32,517 nt of DNA from Perkinsus olseni (Eukaryota; Perkinsozoa; Perkinsida; Perkinsidae): the NCBI GenBank assembly GCA_013115135.1, contig JABANP010000560.1, positions 1-32,517 of the forward strand, given 5' to 3'. The notes beneath the pieces are model-generated. The model ran no database searches. It was not told the DNA's origin and saw only the letters and a program-made list of their open reading frames with translations. The position numbers were made by a program, and so were the translations under genes. This document shows positions 1 through 20,331 of this stretch, piece after piece. Positions within the stretch are counted from its first letter, which is position 1. Every line of letters begins with the position of its first letter.

Positions 1-1
1 A

Positions 2-958
2 GAACAGTCCGCAAATCGGCTTGCCGATCATTACATCGGTCCAAGAGCATCTGGAGTGAACATTTTCGAGAGAGCGCGAGATGTCGAGACGGGGGCAGTT
101 GCTGAGCCTAGCACAAGTTTTGAGGTTTCACAGGAGGAAATCTCTTCGCTAATAGAGAGGAGGCAGAAGAGCTTCGACTCAGCGCCTGGCATCGACGGGA
201 TCCGTTTAAGGCACTGGCACGAGAGCCCTCCCTGGGTTAAGACCGAGTTGGGGAAACCCATTGGTTTCAGCTATGAGAATGGTTATCTCCCTCGCTCATG
301 GAAGCACTCCCGAACAATAATGCTCGATAAACCGAAGAAAGATAGGAAAAGTGTCAAATCCCTGCGGCCCATCGCACTCTGCTCAACGCTCTCAAAGATA
401 GCTGAGGCGTATCTGCGACAATTCCTGGAACAGCCTCTTGAAGCAATCAGGAATGCTGGACGCCAGTGTGCATATCTTGCATCTAAAAGCACCATAGATG
501 TGATCAGCTCTTCCGTGAAATTCGCTTGTGACCATAAGAAGTGGTGTCTAATATCACTTGACTACAGTAATGCTTTCGGAGAAGTTTCGCACAGTTCGAT
601 TATCAGTAGTCTGGAGTCCTTCGGGGTAGACAGTCGCACTCGTAAATGGGTGGAGTCGTGGCTTGCTGGGCGTACATCAGAATTAGAATATGGGAATGTC
701 AGGGTGCATAGGCAGGCGTTCGCGGGGAAAGGAACCCCACAAGGGGCTTTGCTTTCCCCTTTCTTGTTCATCATCGATACAGAGTCCGTTGGCATGAAGG
801 TGGAAGCCTTTGTTTCCGGTTTGGAAGAGGTGGAGTGCTGTGAATGGAAATGCTATGCGGATGACTCGTACCTATTGATATCGTGGAGGGATGGAGTTAC
901 AGACGAAGATATGAGATCTGCTTTGAGACGCATCATAGAATTTGTCCGTGAGAAGTGA
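2..958 (+). pseudogene. LINE reverse transcriptase, N-terminal half (partial, frame break at end)
   Basis: The frame is open from base 2 to a TGA at 956-958. The protein carries the reverse transcriptase signature motifs in order: LRPIALCS (about 360-390), SLDYSNAFGEVSH with the first catalytic Asp (about 553-591), GTPQGALLSPFLF (about 730-770), and CYADDSYLL, the YADD box with two catalytic Asp (about 850-880). After the YADD box the frame stops, and the matching thumb region continues in the next frame from about 942. A single inserted or deleted base near 942-958 would join them. There is no ATG at the true start because the ORF is cut by the window edge. It is listed as a pseudogene because the frame break probably inactivates the copy; a sequencing error is possible. 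Confidence 0.8.
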
Positions 959-2027
959 ATCGGCAGTGATAAATCTCGTCCTAGAGCCTTCGAAGATGAC
1001 GCTCATGACAAATCAAAAGAGGGCCTTGAGCGGGCTTTCTGGCTACAACAACGTGCTCCGCCAGCTAGGATTCACCTTCACTTCTGGTTTAAACTTTCAC
1101 GAACATTTGAGTGGCAGATTAACGCTTGCAAAGCAAATTGGTAATATGGCTTTACGGAAGTGCGGTGCAATGCTAGGCAAGAGGCAGGGGTTGTCGGTTG
1201 GACTTTTCATTGAAATATATAACAAAGTTCTTCTACCTGTCATCCTTTATGCTCATGAGGTATGGGGTCCTCTCATAGCCAACAAAACAGTAAGAGAAGA
1301 AATCGACTTGGTAGGTTCTTACTTTTTGAGGCGGGCGTTGAGAGCTCGGAAGAGCACCCCTCGAGCATTGCTATATGTAGCTTCCGGTGTGATGCCTCTG
1401 TCATTTCTAGTAACTCAAAAAGTGGTTCTCACCCATTTTCATAGAAGATCTGTCATCGATTGTACGAAATCGAGAGCAAAAATAGATAAATTTAGAACCC
1501 TTTTGGAAGAATGGGGCTTCCCCGAGGACCTGTGCACCAATACGGGTCACGAGGGCATTGAGGAAAGAAATGGGCGGGCTAGCTTGTCTTTGTCGGAAAC
1601 AAAGCACCGTCTTGATCTTTTTAGGGATTATACGGTAGTACGGTTGGTGTCGACACTCTCGGAACCCTTACGAAGAGCACTCGAGAGCTCTCGGCAGAGA
1701 GATAGTGTCCAAAAAGTGGTGCGGTCGAGAAACAATGGGGCATTCTTGCAGCTATTGTCGGGCCACTCGATTCTTTTGAAGGCCTATAAATATAGACCTG
1801 GCTACAATGCAACGGTTCATGATACTATTTGTCGTCATTGTGGGGTCAAGGATGGGAACGCTCATCTAATGCTCAACTGTCAAAGACCAGATCGGTCTCG
1901 CTTGCGGCCTAGTTTCATAGACGGAAGCGGAACTCTTGGGCAAATAACAATCTGTGTGAGTCGATGTGCAGCTATGGCTGACTACTGCGAAAAGCTCTAT
2001 TTCAAAGAGCTTCCGAAAACACATTGA
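942..2027 (+). pseudogene. LINE reverse transcriptase thumb and C-terminal zinc knuckle
   Basis: This is the continuation of the LINE protein in the +1 frame relative to the upstream half. The segment reading VLEPSKMTLMTN follows the YADD box as in other LINE enzymes. It is followed by a GFTFTSGLNFHEHL region and a KVLLPVILYAHEVWGP segment typical of the reverse transcriptase connection. Near the C terminus (about 1830-1885) lies a CX2CX7HX4C zinc knuckle (CRHCGVKDGNAHLMLNC), usual in LINE ORF2 C termini. The frame ends at TGA 2025-2027. The first residues of this frame are probably not translated, since no plausible independent start exists. Confidence 0.75.
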
Positions 2028-2280
2028 AAATAGAAAGTTTGGTGGAGACCATCGCCTAATGAGAGTTAACCGAACGGGGAAAACAACTTGATTGGCAGAC
2101 TTTTCGAGTCCTGGAGATGATGCTGGTCGTGGCACACCGGGCGAGGCTCGTGCGACGGTCGCAGGCACAGCCCTCGGATGTGTAAGCGGATCCTGCCAGG
2201 AGGAAAGGATGCCTTTCTAGTTGAAAGTACCCCTGAGGAAAGCTTATTGATAATCTGTCTGTTTGCACTGCATATCAACG

Positions 2281-2360
2281 CTACAGAGTGTCTCCAACTG
2301 TGCACATCGGCAAGAGTCTAACTAAGCCGGAACCGGCGTTGGACTATAAACTCACACACA
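2281..2360 (-). repeat. Dispersed repeat R, copy 1
   Basis: Read on the minus strand this begins GTGTGTGAGTTTATAGTCC and continues for about 75 bases. It matches 27178-27253 (+) nearly throughout and the first 45 bases of 4788-4835 (+). No coding function is apparent. Three copies in 32 kb suggest a genomic repeat family or a shared regulatory segment. Confidence 0.7.
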
Positions 2361-2378
2361 CACACACACACACACACA
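2353..2378. repeat. (CA)13 microsatellite
   Basis: Thirteen uninterrupted CA units. They abut the dispersed repeat at 2281-2352, whose other copies carry a short GTGTGTGAG run at the same place. The microsatellite therefore looks like an expansion of that edge. Confidence 0.9.
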
Positions 2379-3570
2379 ACCGCGATACTTCACGGCAACA
2401 AGCCCAACCGGACTGATCGCCAACTCAGCAACTACCGTCATTAACGACTACCCACAACGCAAGCTCAGGAACTAGTCTGACACTCGACAACAAACGGTCG
2501 GCTGAGAGAAGCACGACGGAAGGGAAGGCGAACGACAGCGCTTCGCCTCGGGGACGACGCCGCCAGGCGAAGCGCTCTGCGACCGGTGAGCAGAGATGCC
2601 GTTGGGAGCTCGGCTAGAAGTCCTTCGCCCAGTCCATGTTCACGGGACCATCCGGTATATCCTGAAAATGAGCAACAGCTAGCCAGTCCTCCCCGAAATC
2701 CGAAGAGATTCATTATTTTCAAGTGTGTAAAAAGCCTTTTTTCCGCCATTTTTTCAAAAAAAATCATCTTCCACATAAATTCCCTGTGCGTCATAGTGGC
2801 AACTTCTTAGAGCGCAGTGTGTCCGTGCAATCAGCGAGCACGGGTTTATATACTCATACTCATATATGTTGATCCATATTTCATAAACATATATTCTCAT
2901 ACATTTATGCAGAGTTTTTTCATCTTTGTACTAGCCTTACCCCTCCTACCACAATTCCCCCTTTTCGAGATTTCATTATACCGCAGTGCGCGCAACTCCC
3001 CAGACCGGTACGGCGATAGTGGCCCACCTCCGCTGCACTCTCCAAGCCCAGTAGACCAGGGTCCGTGCTGTCCAGCCATTGCTCCATAATCTGGTCCTTG
3101 TTTGGCTTCCATTCCGACTTCACAGTGCGTGATAAAAGACCATCCTACGAGACGAAAGGCTGTCCAAACCTCGATCGGGGGACGATCTCTTCTTGTGCAT
3201 GCATAGCTCATCTCCCTCGAGGGAACACACTACTAAGAGAGGCTCTACGCTCCTTCCTTCGCCCGTTTGACTGGTAAAGGTTGGTGAATGCTTCACCTGT
3301 GATTCGTATAAGCTACCATGCCAGACGTGGGTAATTCCGTTTCCACTCAAGAAACCCTCGTTTCCTCCTGGCGTCGACTACGAATGACATAGAAGAAGCA
3401 ACACGCTTCTCTACTCCAAGATACAGCAATTTCTTTCTATCTCTTCTTACCACGAATACGCAAGAAAACACTGAAGCATTACGAGCATAGTCAGTCCCTC
3501 CAAAGCAGCGCCTCATAACCGACCCAGCTAGACCATATCTATTCAATGCTGTGGTCTGCCACGCGCTTAC

Positions 3571-15108
<11,538 letters not shown>

Positions 15109-17524
15109 TGTGGTGGTGGTCGACCGAGGAAAGAAGGGACGGGAAGAAGAGAGGCAAACACAGAGTGCTGAGGGAGACAGCTGCCACAATACTCCCCATT
15201 GGGGCGTCCCCAACAGTACCGGACGACCCTTGGCGGGATGAATTGAGCTTACAAACTCGACTCACTTTGGCTGCTGTTCATGAGAAAAATGCGGAGAAAT
15301 GTAACGAACAATGAACGGAAAGAATGAAGAACAGGGCGACGCATCAGACAGATGCAACCAGGAAATGATACTCGGCAGCGTATCGGAACTCGGAAGCTCC
15401 GCGGCAACTATACAAGATTCCCCTTTCTTCGATCGTCCCTGTTTTCCCCGTGTTCGGCTCGAATCAGCGCGAGCATCAGTATGTTCTCGCTCGTGGCGAA
15501 AGACCATTCAGAAATAGAAAGGATACCGGGAAGCATCCCTCCCAGGCATGAAAATTCAGATGGATTACCTCGTTGACGGCGGGCTGCTGGGAAGGGGCAG
15601 AGTCAACCTCAAGATGATACAGAGAAAGTTAAGCGCCGATGAGAGAAAAATAGCGCCCGTCCGGAGATTGTTCCCGATCTTCGCTCAATGCAACGTTCCG
15701 GCCAAAAGTCATCCGCGTTACGATGCTGATTAGTGCTCAACGGGTCGTTGGTATCGCCGATGTATAACCGGTTCGTGTAGATGACGCACTCAGATGGGGA
15801 GCTTGGCTAAGGCGGCTCATCTGTTGAATGATAATCAGGCGTCCTTAGGTGAGGTCAGTGAAGACTCATCGAAGAGGAGCGTTTCCTGTCAAGGAACGGT
15901 ACCTTCGTCTGCGCAGGTAACATGAAGGTAAACTTTGCACACGGCTCAAGAATTGGCAGAGCCTCTGAGCGGCTCCAGGCTCCACAACCTAATACTGCCT
16001 CTTCCCAGTTCCACTAGCGCTCGCAGGATCGCAGCGCTTGTGAAATTGAGGAGAGGCAGCAGTCTATTGAACACACTCGGAGCATCTTGGTGATTGAGTG
16101 GAACCCGACTCGGTCGAGCCACGAGCGAGCCACTGGCCGAGCCTCGGAGCCAGTAAGATCGATTCGAGCCGATAGAAACGACCAAAGATCCATCCTCGTC
16201 TTAACGCTGCGTATTCCCCGTCCGAATGCTTGCCTAACAAGTTACTGCAGCGGCAAGTAGTTGCAACAAGATGAATTGCGCCATCCCAGCAAACTAATAC
16301 TGAAACTCGGATTCCGAAGCGACGATCAGTACCAGAATCGATTCCGAGTCTAGGAATCAATTCTGGTATTGAACTTAGAGATTCCGTTTTCAACGACCGC
16401 TATAAATCCAATTAACCCCATTGGCATTCTCCCGAGCGTCGAAGCATTTGACATCACCCTCTCCTGCCACAGTGTATGATACGATGAAAGATCTCACCTG
16501 AATACTCACAGCCAGCTCGAGCAGGTTAGAGGGCACATAATGGAGCAGCAGAGGTGAGCCGACCAGGGCAGATGCCGCAGAAGATTGTACCACCAAGTCG
16601 ATGAAGAAAGGAGCCGCATAGCCTTCTAGATTAATCATATAGCTAACACTACGCTCGCGATTGGCAGAAAATTACATGGCGACACGTGCAAAATGGAAAC
16701 CCTGCAAACCTCACACACTGGAAAACAGGTGAAATGGTCCCTGCAAGTCCAAACTATCGTTCATCTCAGTCATTTACATGCTGGGTGTGACAAGCGTAGG
16801 CTCGCTTTGGAAAACAGTGAACAAGCTGATAAAATGTGGCCACAGTAACACTATCATGCTTGGAGTTCCAATCCCTTCAGGCTAAGCTTCCTTCCAAGTA
16901 TCTTCGATTACCATGAACGTCACGAGTAACCCAAAGATACTTGAGTCAAAGAAAGGTTCAGAGAGATTCCCACCAGCAACTGCTTCCGACAATATAAATC
17001 TCATCACGTTTCAACAATCGAAATATCTTTCCTATCCGAGAGAGCCCCGCTCAACCTAAAGATACATTTACTTAGGCTTCAGAGAGATTCCCATTTAAAG
17101 TAATCGTCACCAGCCTTTGGCCTCGGACGCAAATTACCCATTTGATATTTTTATCATCATTTGCCTCTCATCTTCAACGTCAGTCAAGGCTGAAACATTT
17201 GCGTGTCTACAAAGCCGAACTGGCTTCAGTTAGAGCTAATACAAAGATTCGTCATCATTCGCTTTACTTTTATTAGCAGGTCATACAAATGCCTCAATAA
17301 TCAGTCATTGAAAAGGTCACCGCATGAAACCAGAAAACCAAAACGGTTCAACTGGCACATTTAGTTTCCAATCAGACTCGTCATCTTTTATAATCACTCC
17401 TGCTTTATATCAGTTAATCATTAAAAGCAGCCAACACTCAACGCAACAGTAGAAGCAACACCGGAGTCGAACCGAACTCAACCCACGACCAAACTCGATC
17501 GCCCAGCAGCAGGAAAGAACCTCC
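15109..17524. other. Intergenic region between PKG 5' end and eL8 3' end
   Basis: No reading frame here has family features. The PKG promoter should lie in the first part (above 15108). Contained structures are an imperfect 16-bp hairpin (16330-16345 with 16353-16368, one mismatch) and one copy of a dispersed repeat around 15980-16110 that recurs at 19685-19800. The remainder is unstructured single-copy-looking sequence, including the eL8 3' untranslated region next to 17524. Confidence 0.5.
15980..16110 (-). repeat. Dispersed repeat S, copy 1
   Basis: On the minus strand CAATAGACTGCTGCCTCTCC begins a segment matching 19692-19800 (+), with a shared downstream GATCCTGAGAGCGCT-like block. Translated, both contain RLLPLLN followed by ILRALV. 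Upstream of both is a GCTGGGATGGC motif. This looks like a repeat family, possibly the remnant of an old coding element. Confidence 0.55.
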
Positions 17525-18666
17525 TTAGGCGGCGATGGCCATCTTCTTGGCGGCCTCCTCAGCAAGAGCCTTCTCGCGCTTGGCGATGACATCGTTGGAC
17601 TTCTGGCCCATGATTCCACCACCCCAGTGACGACGGATGTCGGTGTTCTCGTTATACTGGACGTGCATGGTCTTCTGGATGGTCTCCAAGGCGGCGGCGT
17701 CCTCCTTACCGACCTCAGTCACGGCAACAACGGCGGCAGTCTTCTTGCCGACGAGCTGACCGAGACGGGACTTGCCCTTGATGATGCAGTAGGGGACGTC
17801 CTTCTTGCGGCAGAGAGTAGGGAGCCAGACAACGAGCTCGATGGGATCGACATCAGAGGCGATGACGACGAGCTTGGCCTTGTTCTGCTCAACAAGAGAA
17901 GTGACCTTGTTGAGACCGAAGGCGATGGAAGTGGGCTTAGTCTGGGTGGTCTCCTCACCGGCCTCCTTGGCCTTGGCGATGGCCATGAGACGGGCGCGCT
18001 TGTCAGCGGGAGTCTCGGGGCGGTACTTGGCCAAGAACTTAAGGACGTGAGTGGCCTGGTTCTTGTTCAAGGTGTTGGTGAACTGGTTAATCATCGGTGG
18101 GACCTGAGCAAAGAGAAAATACAATCCAGTTGAATACAACAAGACAAAGTGAATTACAAAGCCCGTCCAAATGACCAACCAACGGATGCGGAAGCATCAA
18201 AGGCAGCGAGCACTACAACCTCGGAAGCGGCAGAAGCCACTGGTAAAGGAGAGATGCTCAGGCTCAAGGCCTTGCCCACATTGGTGGCCTCTTGGAGCAG
18301 GCTGCATTAGCCCCCTCAAGGTCGCACCTTCAGGCGCTGCATGAGAATGGACTTCTTGCGCTGAAGGTTGACGTTCTTGGGCCACCTGACGTAACGGGTG
18401 AGGTCACGACGGGGCTGAACGTCCTGGCCGATGCCGAAGGAACGAGTCTTCTTCTCGGGGAGGATAGACCTGAGGATCGAAGAGCGATAAATGGGGTGAA
18501 ACCTAACCTAATCCGAATCTTCCACGCTCGACCTCAAGATACCACGAAAATTATCCCATTCCTACTTTCCGTGGGCGGGGGCCTTGGCCTTCTCGGCCTT
18601 GCCGATCTGAGGGACGGCGGGAAGAGTCTTTCCCTTCTTGGTAGTCTTAGAGGCCTTGGGCGCCAT
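17525..18666 (-). CDS. RPL7A: 60S ribosomal protein eL8 (L7a), three exons
   Basis: A structural protein of the large ribosomal subunit in the L7Ae family, which binds kink-turn RNA. Exon 1 (18666-18566) encodes a basic N terminus, [13 protein letters not shown]. Exon 2 (18469-18328) encodes [19 protein letters not shown] and [11 protein letters not shown]. Exon 3 (18103-17525) runs from [14 protein letters not shown] through [14 protein letters not shown] and the L7Ae core ([36 protein letters not shown]). It ends MAIAA and TAA. Phases 2 and 0 fit GTAGGA and GTGCGA donors. The product is 273 residues, near the usual 266. Introns are 96 and 224 bp. I looked for box C/D snoRNA motifs in the introns, as found in animal homologues, and saw none. 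Codon use is strongly C-biased at third positions, as expected for a highly expressed gene. Confidence 0.96.
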
Positions 18667-18797
18667 GTTGAACGGTTGACTTGGGGGCTTTGCTTCTGAC
18701 CAGCTTCAACCTCGGGTGCGCGCTATCGATCAGGTGATCGATTTATCAGCGCATCATCAGCAGGACACAAAAGCCGATTTCGCGTCCTGTCCCGCGT
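18667..18797. promoter_or_regulatory. Shared divergent promoter region between eL8 and an unknown gene
   Basis: The start codons of eL8 (18666, minus) and the small unknown gene (18798, plus) are only 131 bp apart. Both promoters and 5' leaders must lie here or overlap. It contains the palindromic ATCGATCAGGTGATCGAT at 18725-18742. No TATA box is evident. Confidence 0.65.
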
Positions 18798-20218
18798 ATG
18801 TCGAACGCGGCCCACGAGGTCCCCTTAGACGGTGACTCCACCGAAGTCCCCGAGTATGGTCGGAGGGTCAAAGCACTGAGCGACGAAGTGAGTCAAGGGC
18901 TGAATGTTTGATTTTGAATCCAAGCGACTCATGTAGGTCGACCTCAAAGATACCCTTTTTAGTATCTTCGAGGTCGACCTTGCGCATGACACTTGAGGTT
19001 GAGCTCTTCCTACACTGTGATTAGATATCCTTCTTGTGCAGATCCTGACGGAGGGCCTAGGCCCGCCACCAGCTCTGCTGCAGCTCGAGGAAGACCCCAG
19101 CCCTCAGCCTGCCGTCACGATCCGGAGAATCTTTGACCATGAATGGAAGATACAAGGTGACCTCGTCGCCCTATCAGCACACCCATACGCTTTGAAGGGG
19201 CCGCAGTTTATTCGAGCACTCTATTGAGTCGCTCCTTTTCACTCGTGTCACTCGGAGGGTCAGTTTGACGTTAATTCTGTCGTTAGTCTTCACGCAGCTA
19301 GGGAAATAATCTCTTCTTAGAGATTAGACGCTTAGATAACCTAGGGCCCACCACCCTCGGACTTCGGGTTTTGAGTGAAGGTCACCAAAGGGCGACCTCA
19401 GGTGACCCTGGTTTCCAAGGGTCACTGTCAGTGTCACGCATATTTATTTTTTTAGACTAACTTTTTTCTTTTTTTGCCGGCTTTCTTTAGATTTTCACCT
19501 TTGCCCACGCAACTGTCCAGTACCAGCCTCGACGGCGCCCGAGTTTCTAAGCCATCCCAACTTATGCTGGGATGGCTCACTGAACCAATATTCTGAAATT
19601 CGTATTTTACCGTAAATTACGGTATTGATGGAAATAGGTCCTAAAATCAATTCCGGAACGGGTTCTGAGCTTCAGACTCTCTGTAGGTGGCCAATAGACT
19701 GCTGCCTCTCCTCAATCACAGGAGAGCTTCCGGGATTGATTTTAACGTCTCAGAGACGATCCTGAGAGCGCTCGTGAAACTCAGTAGTGGTACTCTAGTT
19801 CCGACGAAAAACTCGGTCACTAATGCAGAGGTCGAAGCTCGAAATGTAAGGAACCGCGCGCGACAGGCGGGTAAAAGCAACAGGAGAAACGCTGGCAAGT
19901 AGGAACGAGAAACCTGAAACCCCTGCCCAGTGAAACCAGATCTCCAGAGTTGCTCCCTTGCAATGATTGCTTCTCCCTTGGGTTTTGGGAATCACCCTAG
20001 CGAAGGATACAGCATCGCTCCGCTAACCCTGGCGTTCAGGTGTCCCTCCCCTGGTCAGCCGCTCGCTGCTTTCCAAGCGTAAGAAGGGCCCGGTGGATAG
20101 AGTCCTCCTCCTGCTGATGATGACGGGCCAGGACCTAGCCGAGGCTGCCATTGAGGTGGAGATGGGTGTTGATGAACTGACTAAGACGATGAGAGACACG
20201 ACCATTGGGATGTACTAA
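18798..20218 (+). CDS. Small three-exon gene of unknown family, helix-turn-helix-like C terminus
   Basis: Not recognised. Exon 1 (18798-18887) encodes 30 residues starting MSNAAHEVPLDGD and ends at a GTGAGT donor. Exon 2 (19042-19156) follows CTTGTGCAG and encodes a Pro/Leu-rich segment (GLGPPPALLQLEED) then TIRRIFDHEWKIQ. Exon 3 (20040-20218) follows GCGTTCAG, and phase 1 joins exactly. The protein is 127 residues. Its last 40 (VDRVLLLLMMTGQDLAEAA then IEVEMGVDELTKTMRD) look like a short helix-turn-helix of the kind seen in DNA-binding regulators; this is a resemblance only. No signal peptide or membrane segment. It is divergently paired with eL8. Intron 2 (883 bp) carries repeat S. Confidence 0.7.
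18935..18980. repeat. 19-bp inverted repeat (hairpin) in intron 1 of the unknown gene
   Basis: AGGTCGACCTCAAAGATAC (18935-18953) pairs with GTATCTTCGAGGTCGACCT (18962-18980) with one mismatch and an 8-base loop. Flanking sequence has weaker complementarity, so the full stem may be longer. Each arm also holds the palindrome AGGTCGACCT. Confidence 0.85.
19550..19577. repeat. 10-bp perfect hairpin
   Basis: AGCCATCCCA (19550-19559) and TGGGATGGCT (19568-19577), 8-base loop, inside intron 2 of the unknown gene and just upstream of repeat S copy 2. The GCTGGGATGGC arm also occurs near copy 1. Confidence 0.75.
19620..19800 (+). repeat. Dispersed repeat S, copy 2
   Basis: Begins near CAATTCCGGAACGGG and includes CAATAGACTGCTGCCTCTCC and GATCCTGAGAGCGCT, which match the minus strand of 15980-16110. 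Between these shared blocks copy 2 carries an extra stretch of about 25 bp. Confidence 0.55.
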
Positions 20219-20331
20219 TCGGGAGGTGGCCGGACTTACTTCCAAAAGAGTTATTCAACTCCTTCGTTATTAAAGTTCCTTATAAAATTCGAGTTGTCGG
20301 ACGTAAATTGAAACAAGGGCAAACGCTTTCG

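Larger units (their letters stand above)
1..2027 (+). mobile_element. Non-LTR (LINE) retrotransposon, 3' part
   Basis: The first 2 kb is the 3' part of a LINE-type element. Two overlapping reading frames together give a reverse transcriptase followed by a C-terminal zinc-knuckle region. The first frame is already open at base 2, so the 5' portion (endonuclease and any ORF1) lies outside the window. I see no poly(A) or simple repeat tail directly after the stop at 2027, so the 3' boundary is not defined. No RNase H domain was recognised. The clade (Jockey/R1/CR1-like) is a guess from the reverse transcriptase and zinc-finger arrangement. Confidence 0.85.
2028..3570. other. Region without a confident gene; probably holds the PKG 3' end
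   Basis: No reading frame here resembles a known family. A CA microsatellite and one copy of a dispersed repeat occupy about 2281-2378. On the minus strand, the final exon of the PKG gene should lie here, because exon 3571-3725 ends at a good GTAAGC donor in phase 0 just after the FKNFDF motif. Candidate continuations on the minus strand are a short frame starting near 3257 (reading SNGRRKERRASL) and one reading SEWKPNKDQIMEQWLD near 3076-3123. None can be preferred from sequence alone. Confidence 0.4.

Noticed and set aside
17627..18133. 168-residue plus-strand frame
   Set aside because: It is the exact antisense of the eL8 coding exon. Strong third-position C bias of eL8 keeps the opposite frame open.
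18104..18327. Possible snoRNA in the second eL8 intron, by analogy with animal RPL7A
   Set aside because: I found no RTGATGA C box paired with a CTGA D box on the coding strand.
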